Source: Runella sp. CRIBMP (GTDB lineage: Bacteria > Bacteroidota > Bacteroidia > Cytophagales > Spirosomataceae). From it: DNA of 64,000 nt. The stretch lies in the NCBI RefSeq assembly GCF_009905605.1, contig NZ_JAAAKZ010000013.1, forward strand, positions 1 to 64,000. The letters run 5' to 3'. Position 1 is the first letter of the stretch. Each line of letters opens with the position of its first letter. This document shows, piece after piece, positions 8,677 to 15,903 of the stretch. A program made the position numbers and the translations under genes. The notes beneath the pieces are model-generated. The model was not told where the DNA came from. It worked only from the letters and a program-made list of their open reading frames with translations, and made no database searches.

Positions 8677-9849
8677 ATGTTAAGTCGAAGACACCTGCGC
8701 GTAAAGGTGCTGCAATCCCTTTACGCTCTGCAAGCTGCCCGCGAGGCAGACTATCAATTGGCGGTAGATTTCATCACGGAATCTTTCAAGCCAGACCTCA
8801 ATTCCATGACCCCCCAAGACCCCTTGAAGTTGGAAGGAATGAGAAAAATGACTACTCTATTGCTGGAGGAAAATTATCGCAAAGGGGAAATACCACACGA
8901 TGATGATACCCCACCCACGGCTTTGGTAACGGCCAAAAATGCCCTCCGGTATTACCAAGATTTGTTCAAAAAAGACAAGCAACGCATTGCTCGGCAACTA
9001 ACTCCCGAAGTGGAGGCCATCTACAACACGTACCTGCTCCTTTTACAACTTTTCATTGAATTTGGCTCGCTATCTCAAGCCGAACGCGAACGTCAGTATG
9101 ACGATCCAGACAACAAACCGCTCTCAAAAATTGCGGGTTTTGATACCAATAGAGTTGTGGTTGCGCTGAGCGAAAGCAAAACCTTGGAAAACGAGTTTAT
9201 TCGTCGCGGAATCACCTGGGGGCAAGAAACCACTGGGCTGGTTCGTACCTTGTTCAGGGATGTTTTTCGGAACGACGATGCCTATCGGGCCTACTGTGAA
9301 ACCAAAGAACACACCCCCGAAGAAGACCTGCAACTCATTTTGAATGCGCTCAAAGATGTGGTTCTGAAAAATGAGGATGTCGTAAGCTTTTTTGAACTCA
9401 AAGACCTGTACTGGAGCGAAAACGGCGACCTTGCCCGTAAAATGGCCAACAAAACATTCAAATCGACCATCGAAGACAGCGGACTTCAGCTCACTCCTTT
9501 GACCGATGATTGGGACGAAGATCGCTTTTTTATGGAAGAGTTGTTTGAGCAAACCACCACCAGAAACGACGAAATCGAACAAATCATTGCCGAGCCACTC
9601 AAAAACTGGGATTTGGACCGCTTAGCTCCGATGGATTATTTAATCCTGAAAATGAGCGTTTCCGAGATGATGTCTTTTCCTGGAATCCCCGTCAAGGTGA
9701 CAATAAACGAAGCAATTGAAATGGCTAAAGAATATAGTACGCCAAAAAGTGGTAAATTTGTAAATGGAATCTTAGATACCCTTTCAAAAACGCTGATTAA
9801 AGAAGGAAAAATCCGGAAAAGCGGAAGGGGATTGTTGGATAATAAATAA
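8677..9849 (+). CDS. nusB: Transcription antitermination factor NusB, long Bacteroidota form
   Basis: NusB binds boxA RNA with S10 (NusE) and promotes antitermination of rRNA operons. The protein is 390 residues, well over twice the length of E. coli NusB. The N-terminus RRHLRVKVLQSLYALQ matches the RNA-binding helix, while the rest of the NusB fold lies at the C-terminus (NWDLDRLAPMDYLILKMSVSEM, then VTINEAIEMAKEYSTPKSGKFVNGILD). The roughly 200 residues between are a charged helical insertion found in other Bacteroidota. It is the first gene of the ytxH-DUF1573-yajC-ybbR-coaE cluster. Confidence 0.92.
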   Translation: MLSRRHLRVKVLQSLYALQAAREADYQLAVDFITESFKPDLNSMTPQDPLKLEGMRKMTTLLLEENYRKGEIPHDDDTPPTALVTAKNALRYYQDLFKKDKQRIARQLTPEVEAIYNTYLLLLQLFIEFGSLSQAERERQYDDPDNKPLSKIAGFDTNRVVVALSESKTLENEFIRRGITWGQETTGLVRTLFRDVFRNDDAYRAYCETKEHTPEEDLQLILNALKDVVLKNEDVVSFFELKDLYWSENGDLARKMANKTFKSTIEDSGLQLTPLTDDWDEDRFFMEELFEQTTTRNDEIEQIIAEPLKNWDLDRLAPMDYLILKMSVSEMMSFPGIPVKVTINEAIEMAKEYSTPKSGKFVNGILDTLSKTLIKEGKIRKSGRGLLDNK

Positions 9850-9915
9850 ATCCGAGTTGACTGTAAGCGTTTAGCGCGGGCATAGTCACTAAAAACAATA
9901 AACATTTAACACAAC

Positions 9916-10218
9916 ATGAGCAATTCATCAAAAGTATTGATCGCATTTCTGGCGGGCGTCGCTACAGGCGCTGCAGTGGGTGTTTTGTACGCCCCCGAAA
10001 AAGGCGAAATCACACGTGACAAACTGTCGTATCGTCTTTCAAAATACCGTGAGCAATTACAGGGCCTTATCTCTGATTTGCTAGAAGGTAAAGATTTGCC
10101 CGAAAGTCTGGCAAAAGCAGAGGGACAAAAAGTGGTCACCGATGCACGCGAAAAAGCCGAACGGCTCTTGGAAGATGTAGATCGTCTGATGGCCCAAATC
10201 AAAGGACAAACTGCTTAA
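9916..10218 (+). CDS. YtxH domain-containing protein
   Basis: This 100-residue protein has one N-terminal membrane segment (about residues 6-26, rich in Gly and Ala) followed by the family motif YAPEKGEITRDKL and a charged helical tail. YtxH proteins are small membrane or envelope-stress-associated proteins whose molecular role is not settled. It lies 66 nt after nusB and 12 nt before the DUF1573 gene in a same-strand cluster. The family call is good; no function can be read from the sequence. Confidence 0.85.
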   Translation: MSNSSKVLIAFLAGVATGAAVGVLYAPEKGEITRDKLSYRLSKYREQLQGLISDLLEGKDLPESLAKAEGQKVVTDAREKAERLLEDVDRLMAQIKGQTA

Positions 10219-10230
10219 TTTCAGTCCCCC

Positions 10231-10671
10231 ATGCGATACCTATTATTAGTTTTAGTAAGTACAGTTCTTTTTTCCTGCGGAAGCAATCAGGATAAAAACG
10301 CCACAAGCAATCTGGATGATAAACTTCCAAAGTTTGAATTTGCGGAAGACATCAAAAATGTTGACTTTGGTTCTCTTAAAGAAGGCGCACAGGTAGAACA
10401 CACGTTCAAATTCAAGAATGTAGGCGATTTTCCGCTCATCATCAACAACGTGAGCGCTTCTTGCGGTTGTACCATTCCTGAGTGGCCGCGCCAACCTATC
10501 GGCCCAGGCGATGAAGGCGCCATTTTGGTTCGATTCAACAGTAAAGGCAAGCAAGGGCAACAATTTAAAACCGTCACGATTTTTGCCAATACCAATCCCG
10601 CAACGACGGATATTCAGTTTAAAGCCGACGTTGAAGCCGCTAAAGATTCCGTGACCACTAGTTCGCTCTAA
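10231..10671 (+). CDS. DUF1573 domain lipoprotein
   Basis: The protein has 146 residues. A lipoprotein signal ends at the cysteine of LFSCGSN (about residue 16), and one DUF1573 immunoglobulin-like beta-sandwich follows, marked by FGSLKEGAQVEHTFKFKNVGD, ASCGCTIPEWP and GDEGAILVRFNSKGKQG. The CGC pair is typical of the family. DUF1573 proteins are abundant in Bacteroidota, are exported to the periplasm or surface, and have no proven activity. The gene lies between ytxH and yajC in the conserved nusB operon. Confidence 0.88.
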   Translation: MRYLLLVLVSTVLFSCGSNQDKNATSNLDDKLPKFEFAEDIKNVDFGSLKEGAQVEHTFKFKNVGDFPLIINNVSASCGCTIPEWPRQPIGPGDEGAILVRFNSKGKQGQQFKTVTIFANTNPATTDIQFKADVEAAKDSVTTSSL

Positions 10672-10713
10672 AAACCAACGACAAACCTTTTATTTAACCC
10701 TAATCATAAACCC

Positions 10714-11025
10714 ATGCTCAACAGCATTTTTTTACAGGCCGGCGGCCAATCTTCCATGATTTACCAACTCCTTCTTTGGGCGGGTATCATTGGTGTATTT
10801 TACTTTTTCATGATTCGCCCTCAGCAAAAGAAGCAGAAAGACCAGAAGAAATTTTTGGAAGAACTAAAAAAAGGAGACGAAGTAATAACAATCGGCGGTT
10901 TGCACGGTACGGTAGTATCCGTATACGAAACAACCGTTACGCTTGAAGTAGACGGCAGCAAAGGCACAAAAATGAAATTCGAGAAATCGTCCATTTCGCG
11001 TTTGGCAGGTACAAGTGCATCCTAA
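10714..11025 (+). CDS. yajC: Preprotein translocase subunit YajC
   Basis: YajC is the small accessory subunit of the Sec translocon that associates with SecDF. The 103-residue protein has a single membrane segment (about residues 14-32) ending in the family motif [11 protein letters not shown], then a small cytoplasmic beta domain ([17 protein letters not shown]). Its length is normal. It is followed 10 nt later by the YbbR-like gene. Confidence 0.94.
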   Translation: MLNSIFLQAGGQSSMIYQLLLWAGIIGVFYFFMIRPQQKKQKDQKKFLEELKKGDEVITIGGLHGTVVSVYETTVTLEVDGSKGTKMKFEKSSISRLAGTSAS

Positions 11026-11035
11026 TTGACATCAA

Positions 11036-11809
11036 GTGGCGCAGATTCCCCTTTCATCCCAACCTTCTCGTAGCCGCATCATCCTGTTTAGTTTGGTGGC
11101 GGCTACGATTATTTGGCTTTTCAATGAGCTTAACAAAGATGGATATACTCTTCGGGTACAGTACCCCATTAATTTGACCTACAACGATTCGCTTTATATT
11201 CCCATTACTCCCCTTCCCAAAAGCGTCAGCGCTACGCTCACTGGAAACGGCTGGATGTTGCTGCGAAAATCCCTTTCTTTTACGGTTTCGCCCGTTCAGT
11301 ATCCCATTCTCAACCCGCTTGCCACCCAAACCCTCAATCCTGCGGCATTGACCGCCATCATGCACGAACAAGTGAAAGATGTGCGAATCAGCAACGTGAT
11401 GCTGGATGTTAACCGCTTAGATTTTGAAGAACGAATGATCAAAACTACGGTGCTGAGAGTAGACAGTGCTGGTCTGCAACTCTCTCCGCGATTTGTGGTA
11501 TCAAGTTTCATCAATCTCCGCCCAACAACGGTCACGTTTGACGGCCCGACATCGTTGGTAAGCGATATTTCGGACACTATTTTGGTACGGGTGCCTGCCC
11601 AAAAAATAAGGGGTAATTACGATGAAGAACTCCCCATCCGGTATCCCCAATCTCCCCTCTTGAAAGCAAGCACCGACCGTGTTTTTGTGAGTTTTGAAGT
11701 AGCGGAGTTATTCGGCAACATCCCTCCAGCTTCTCCCCCACCCACGGAAGAAAAAACGACTCCAACGCCAAAACCTAAGTCGGACGGCAAAAAATCCAAG
11801 AAGAAATAG
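11036..11809 (+). CDS. YbbR-like (CdaR-like) domain protein
   Basis: The protein has 257 residues and starts at GTG 11036, 10 nt after yajC. A membrane segment (about residues 13-29) precedes repeats of the YbbR fold, visible in the PKSVSATLTGNGWMLL and RPTTVTFDGPTSLVSDI segments. A Pro/Lys-rich tail of about 30 residues closes the protein. In Firmicutes, YbbR proteins (CdaR) regulate the diadenylate cyclase CdaA. In Bacteroidota this gene is commonly found between yajC and coaE, and its partner is not known. No cyclase gene is visible in the window. GTG was chosen because no in-frame ATG gives the membrane segment. Confidence 0.78.
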   Translation: MAQIPLSSQPSRSRIILFSLVAATIIWLFNELNKDGYTLRVQYPINLTYNDSLYIPITPLPKSVSATLTGNGWMLLRKSLSFTVSPVQYPILNPLATQTLNPAALTAIMHEQVKDVRISNVMLDVNRLDFEERMIKTTVLRVDSAGLQLSPRFVVSSFINLRPTTVTFDGPTSLVSDISDTILVRVPAQKIRGNYDEELPIRYPQSPLLKASTDRVFVSFEVAELFGNIPPASPPPTEEKTTPTPKPKSDGKKSKKK

Positions 11810-11875
11810 GCTTATTTCAAACGGCAGACTGACTACCTTCGATTTTTAAAATCGTAAATCAACCCTCCATTGCAA

Positions 11876-12463
11876 ATGCTCAAAATAGGCGTCACAGGCG
11901 GTATAGGCTCGGGCAAAAGCATTGTTTGTCGGATTTTTTCGGCTTTGGGAGTCCCTGTATACTCTGCCGACGACCGCGCCAAATGGTTGCTTAATCACGA
12001 CCTTAGTCTCAAAAGCGCCGTTACACAGTTATTGGGTAGCGAATCCTATTTACCAAACGGCATTTACAACCGCGCTTGGGTGGCGAGCCAAGTATTCCAG
12101 AATCCTCCGCTGTTGCAAAAACTAAACGCTATCGTCCATCCTCAGGTAGGTGAAGACACGCAGGAATGGGTTGAGCAAAACAGCAACGCGCCGTACGTCA
12201 TCAAAGAAGCAGCCATTATGGCCAAAGCGGGCCAAAACAATGACTTGGATAAAGTAATTGTGGTTGATGCTACCGTTGACCTGCGCGTCGCCCGTGTAAT
12301 GCAACGAGATCCGCAACGCTCCGAAAAAGACATTCGTGACATCATTGCCCGCCAAATCTCCGACGAAGAGCGCCACAAAATCGCCGATTTTGTCATCTAC
12401 AATGATGAAAGCCAACTGCTGATTCCGCAGGTGTGGAAACTGCATTTGCTGTTTAAGAAATAA
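11876..12463 (+). CDS. coaE: Dephospho-CoA kinase
   Basis: CoaE phosphorylates the 3'-hydroxyl of dephospho-CoA in the last step of coenzyme A synthesis. The protein is about 195 residues, with a P-loop TGGIGSGKS near the N-terminus, the SADDRAKWLL segment, and RDPQRSEKDIRDIIARQ and HKIADFVIYND near the C-terminus, as expected. ATG 11876 was preferred over the TTG two codons earlier. It ends the nusB operon and converges with the CoA-transferase gene only 16 nt away. No terminator hairpin was seen. Confidence 0.93.
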   Translation: MLKIGVTGGIGSGKSIVCRIFSALGVPVYSADDRAKWLLNHDLSLKSAVTQLLGSESYLPNGIYNRAWVASQVFQNPPLLQKLNAIVHPQVGEDTQEWVEQNSNAPYVIKEAAIMAKAGQNNDLDKVIVVDATVDLRVARVMQRDPQRSEKDIRDIIARQISDEERHKIADFVIYNDESQLLIPQVWKLHLLFKK

Positions 12464-12479
12464 TTTTCTGGCTACGTTT

Positions 12480-13565
12480 TCAACCTTCATCTATCTCAAA
12501 AGCTACCGTTTTTACCCGCTTGCTGACCGTCCCGTCGGGCAGCGTTTCTTCCAAAATCATGGACTGCGCCGCGGCCAATTCAAATACTTCTTGCATATTA
12601 CGAATGGCGGCGGCGGGCACAGATGCAGCTTCTAGTTGCTGAAGCAATGAGGCGGCCTCAACAACCGAAATTTTCTCGGCCAGTATTGCATTCAATGCCG
12701 CTCGGTTTTTGACCCGTTCTATATTTGAACTAAATGAGGGCTGCGTTAAAATTTCCGATAGGTCCAGCACTTGGCACAAATTTTTGAACTGCTTTTCGGT
12801 GCCAACGGCCAATAAGATCGCTTTCCCATCGCTGCAAGTGTACATATCGCCGTAAGGGGCAATATTGGGATGTTGGGTACCCATCCGTTGAGGAATGTGG
12901 CTGGCCATGAGCCAATTGGTCGCCTGATTGACCAACGACGCCACGGCCGATTCAAACAAAGAAGTTGCGACATAGGCCCCTTTTCCCGTTTGGGTACGAC
13001 GCAATAACGCCAACAAAATCCCTTCTTTCAACTGGTGGGCCGCCAACACATCAATCAGCGCAACGGGCATTTTGACGGGTGGCCCGCCCACTTCGCCATT
13101 CATGTACAAAAAGCCCGCTTCGGCTTGCAGTACCACGTCAAATGCGGGACGTTCGCTGTGATCATCAAAGGCATTGAGCTGCGCAAAAATCAAGGTTGGA
13201 TTGATTTGGGAAAGCGTTGGATAATCTACCCCCAATTTTTCGGCGACGTTTGTACGATAATTACTGATCACAATATCGGAATTCTGAAGCAGCGCATAAG
13301 CCTGCTCACGGTCACGAGTATCTTCTAAATCAAGCAGATACGTTTGCTTATTCCAGTTTACACTTGCATAATAGGCCGAGTACGGGGAAGTCGAATCTTC
13401 AGACGGCAATTTCCACGAGCGCGTCATATCGCCACCCGTTTTTTTGTTTTCAATCTTTACGACCTCGGCGCCCAATTCGGCAAAAAACATCCCCACGGCA
13501 GGCCCCGCCAAAACGCTGGCCAATTCGACTACTTTGAGTCGGTTTTTGAAAAATTGTTCGGTCAT
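12480..13565 (-). CDS. CaiB/BaiF family (class III) CoA-transferase
   Basis: Class III CoA-transferases move CoA between carboxylic acids through an aspartyl-CoA mixed anhydride. The 361-residue protein begins with LKVVELASVLAGPAVGMFFAELGA, has the EVVKIENKKTGGD segment, and carries the catalytic aspartate in PVALIDVLAAHQ (about residue 168). It is a little shorter than typical 400-residue members. The substrate cannot be predicted: carnitine, 2-methylfumaryl and alpha-methylacyl-CoA racemase relatives share these motifs. It is a single gene, convergent with coaE. Confidence 0.88.
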   Translation of the reverse strand: MTEQFFKNRLKVVELASVLAGPAVGMFFAELGAEVVKIENKKTGGDMTRSWKLPSEDSTSPYSAYYASVNWNKQTYLLDLEDTRDREQAYALLQNSDIVISNYRTNVAEKLGVDYPTLSQINPTLIFAQLNAFDDHSERPAFDVVLQAEAGFLYMNGEVGGPPVKMPVALIDVLAAHQLKEGILLALLRRTQTGKGAYVATSLFESAVASLVNQATNWLMASHIPQRMGTQHPNIAPYGDMYTCSDGKAILLAVGTEKQFKNLCQVLDLSEILTQPSFSSNIERVKNRAALNAILAEKISVVEAASLLQQLEAASVPAAAIRNMQEVFELAAAQSMILEETLPDGTVSKRVKTVAFEIDEG

Positions 13566-13668
13566 ACATTCGGCATATTTGTCCCAAATTTGCCAACTAT
13601 TCTTTGATTTTCAGTAATGATTCGGTTACTTTACCAACTCTTACTCATCATTAAATCAGATTGCGATC

Positions 13669-14223
13669 ATGAATGAAGGATATAACCCCGAGGAAATCAA
13701 ATTATTAAAGGAAGAGTGCCAAGAAGCAGGCACCAACTTCATTCATTGCGACGATGAAGATGTCAGCACCTCCGAAAATGGCGAATTAGCCCACGTCCAG
13801 TTTGTAGGTAGTTATAAAGGTCAGGAAGTTATTTATGATGCCATCATTTATACATTGCGCCTGCACCACAGCAGTTTGGTGTACGAAAAAGCGGTAGAAC
13901 AAGCCCAAAAAGTATATCCTGATTACCTGCCGTTGGATGAACGCGCTCCTGGCTACAAAATCAGCCCAGCGGTAGAAGAAGAAGCCGAAGAACTCATCAC
14001 CGAACTTATCGAATCCATTGAGGAAGAAGAGGAAGTAAAGGTCAAAGAACATTTGGAAATTGAGCCAGAGTTTGAATATGGTGTAGGCTTAGACGCTTGT
14101 CTCAACATCGAGGCCGTTACCGACGAAGTGATTACGAAATTCATCGAAGACTTTAACCACGGTCGTCTGAAGTTAGACACAACGCTGTATTCTTTCACCA
14201 GCGACGAAGAAGACGAAGATTAG
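13669..14223 (+). CDS. Acidic conserved hypothetical protein
   Basis: I do not recognise a named family. The protein has 184 residues and is very acidic, with Glu-rich stretches in the middle (EEEAEELITELIESIEEEEE) and a D/E-rich C-terminus. The first half (HVQFVGSYKGQEVIYDAIIYTLRLHHSSLVYEKAVEQA) reads as a compact alpha/beta domain. No signal peptide or membrane segment is present, so it should be cytosolic. A GTAGGGGC-type palindromic repeat with a T7 tail starts 23 nt after the stop and probably terminates it. Codon usage resembles that of its neighbours, so it is a real resident gene. Confidence 0.75.
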   Translation: MNEGYNPEEIKLLKEECQEAGTNFIHCDDEDVSTSENGELAHVQFVGSYKGQEVIYDAIIYTLRLHHSSLVYEKAVEQAQKVYPDYLPLDERAPGYKISPAVEEEAEELITELIESIEEEEEVKVKEHLEIEPEFEYGVGLDACLNIEAVTDEVITKFIEDFNHGRLKLDTTLYSFTSDEEDED

Positions 14224-14245
14224 TCTTTTCCATAAGCACAACATT

Positions 14246-14336
14246 GTAGGGGCGGAGATAAACTTCCGCCCTTTTTTTATACCCTCACGCGATAAGGGGC
14301 AGACGCGAGAAGGGCAGACGCGAGGCCTGCCCCTAC
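14246..14336. repeat. Composite palindromic repeat, second copy, supplying a stop codon
   Basis: The element begins GTAGGGGCGGAG at 14246 and ends CCTGCCCCTAC at 14336. Its left half (to 14271) is a GGGCGGA/TCCGCCC hairpin followed by T7, a good terminator for the acidic-protein gene. Its right half (14312-14336) matches the 25-nt core of the 7123 and 51732 copies at 24 of 25 positions. The terminal TAG on the minus strand (14335-14333) is the stop codon of the LysE-family gene. Confidence 0.8.
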
Positions 14337-14962
14337 AGTTTTTGTTTGGCAAAGGCCAGATACACGCCCAAGCCCAACATCATGCCCCCCGTCACCTTAT
14401 TTTGAATGCGCGAAAAATGAGGTAGTTGGTTTAGATACCTTCCTGCTTTCCCAAAAAATACCGCCACGGCCGCGTTTACCAGCGTTCCTGAAATATTAAA
14501 CCAAATACCCAACACCAACACCTGCCACTTAAAATCTTCGGAATGAACGTCGGCAAATTGGGGCAAAAAAGCCAGAAAAAACAACGCTACTTTGGGGTTG
14601 AGCACGTTGGTATAAACTCCCTGCCAAAATATTTTTTTTAAAGGTGCCGATTCCGAAGATGTTTGGGTTGACAGGGTATTTTTGCTCAATAAAGACGTAA
14701 TTCCTAAATAGCACAAATACCCCACTCCCAAAAACTTGACAATGTTGAACGCCACCGCCGACTCGGCAATCAGCACCGAAAGCCCCAAAACCGCCGCAAA
14801 AGTATGTACCAAACATCCACCTGCGATACCCAAAGCCGATACAATACCTGCTTGGGTTCCTTGAGTGGTACTGCGCGTGGCCACGTAAATCATGTCGGAG
14901 CCAGGCGTGAGGTTAAGCATTAAGGTCGCAAAAGCGAAAAGCAGAAACTCGTTTGGATTCAT
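14333..14962 (-). CDS. LysE/RhtB family amino-acid exporter
   Basis: The protein has 209 residues and six predicted membrane segments. It shows the family signature NLTPGSDMIYVATRSTTQGTQAGIVSALGIAGG near the N-terminus and the NVLNPKVALFFLAFLPQF motif near residue 120. LysE/RhtB transporters export amino acids such as lysine, homoserine or threonine, or related metabolites, across the inner membrane using ion gradients. The substrate is not predictable. The reading frame ends within the palindromic repeat at 14246-14336, so the last residue and stop depend on the insertion. The length is still normal for the family. Confidence 0.9.
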   Translation of the reverse strand: MNPNEFLLFAFATLMLNLTPGSDMIYVATRSTTQGTQAGIVSALGIAGGCLVHTFAAVLGLSVLIAESAVAFNIVKFLGVGYLCYLGITSLLSKNTLSTQTSSESAPLKKIFWQGVYTNVLNPKVALFFLAFLPQFADVHSEDFKWQVLVLGIWFNISGTLVNAAVAVFFGKAGRYLNQLPHFSRIQNKVTGGMMLGLGVYLAFAKQKL

Positions 14963-15004
14963 ACAAAAAGCGTTTTGGTTTACTATTTTGGTAACGTAAA
15001 ACGC

Positions 15005-15610
15005 CTAGTGATAATTCGGGATATTCTTTCCTAAAATAATGTCTCTTTTGCCAATCCAAACTCCTTTTTCATTTTTGGTCAATGTGATAATACCCGACCC
15101 ACCTCGGTTCTGGGCGTTTTCGCGGTCTTTTTGGGTCAATAGTGGATCACCTTCAAATTGATATTCATCAATCCAATATTCATTCTTGGCGGCTTCTTTG
15201 ATGATGGGATGCACGTGGGCCGCAAATTTTTGACCTGGATACGCCGCCGGACGAATGGTACTGAACTGATACCTTCCTTGTACATCGGTTTTTATCCAGC
15301 CCCGCAAATGCCCATGCCGACGGGCATAGACCTGCGTGGCGGCAGGTGTATATTCGCCCTTTACGTCGGTATGATACACGTACAAAATCACCTCAGTCGC
15401 GGGGGTTTTGCCATCAGATTGGTAAATAGTACCGCTGATTTCCATGCGCTCGCCCGCTTCTTTAGCATCGGCGATGGTGGTTTGCCAAGATAGTGTTTTC
15501 GGCATTCCTTCAAACATCATTTCGCAATCTTCACAGCCGTCGCCCACTTTTTGGGCTTGAGAAAGCACACCTACAAAAAGCAAAATTGATAAAATAAGAA
15601 GTTTTTTCAT
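15005..15610 (-). CDS. Secreted intradiol ring-cleavage dioxygenase-like protein
   Basis: The protein has 201 residues. A Sec signal peptide (about residues 1-19) is followed by the beta-sandwich of the protocatechuate 3,4-dioxygenase family. Putative Fe(III) ligands are a tyrosine in KGEYTP, the tyrosine of RPAAYPG and the two histidines of AAHVHPI, which align with Tyr408, Tyr447, His460 and His462 of the classical enzyme. Secreted single-domain relatives in Bacteroidota have no proven substrate. The neighbours do not encode an aromatic pathway, so catechol cleavage should not be assumed. It lies downstream of the TonB-linked receptor gene but is separated by 293 nt and a hairpin. Confidence 0.82.
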   Translation of the reverse strand: MKKLLILSILLFVGVLSQAQKVGDGCEDCEMMFEGMPKTLSWQTTIADAKEAGERMEISGTIYQSDGKTPATEVILYVYHTDVKGEYTPAATQVYARRHGHLRGWIKTDVQGRYQFSTIRPAAYPGQKFAAHVHPIIKEAAKNEYWIDEYQFEGDPLLTQKDRENAQNRGGSGIITLTKNEKGVWIGKRDIILGKNIPNYH

Positions 15611-15821
15611 GGCCGTATCGTGTTGGTTTTCTGATACAAACCAAAAAAAATGACCGAAGACGAGCTAATTTATTAGGTGAGATGTCAAAACTCCTTGACA
15701 TGCTACTTTATGCGCAATTAGTTTTAGTGAATTTTGATGCAGGATTGCCCGGGGATATGAAATACAAAATGCATCAGTTCAGCTAATTTTTGAGCCAAAA
15801 AGCATTGGAGGGATATACAAC

Positions 15822-15857
15822 ATGAATAAAGAGCCTCTATTTGGGCTCTTTATTCAT
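15822..15857 (-). terminator. Hairpin downstream of the outer-membrane receptor gene
   Basis: A perfect 14-bp stem (ATGAATAAAGAGCC at 15822-15835 with its complement at 15844-15857) surrounds an 8-nt loop. It lies 47 nt after the receptor stop codon and has no long U tract. The rest of the 293-nt gap 15611-15903 shows nothing else that can be supported. Confidence 0.6.
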
Positions 15858-15903
15858 AATTAAGCGCATTGGGTGGGTTGACTCATGCCTGTCGTCGTGA
15901 GAT

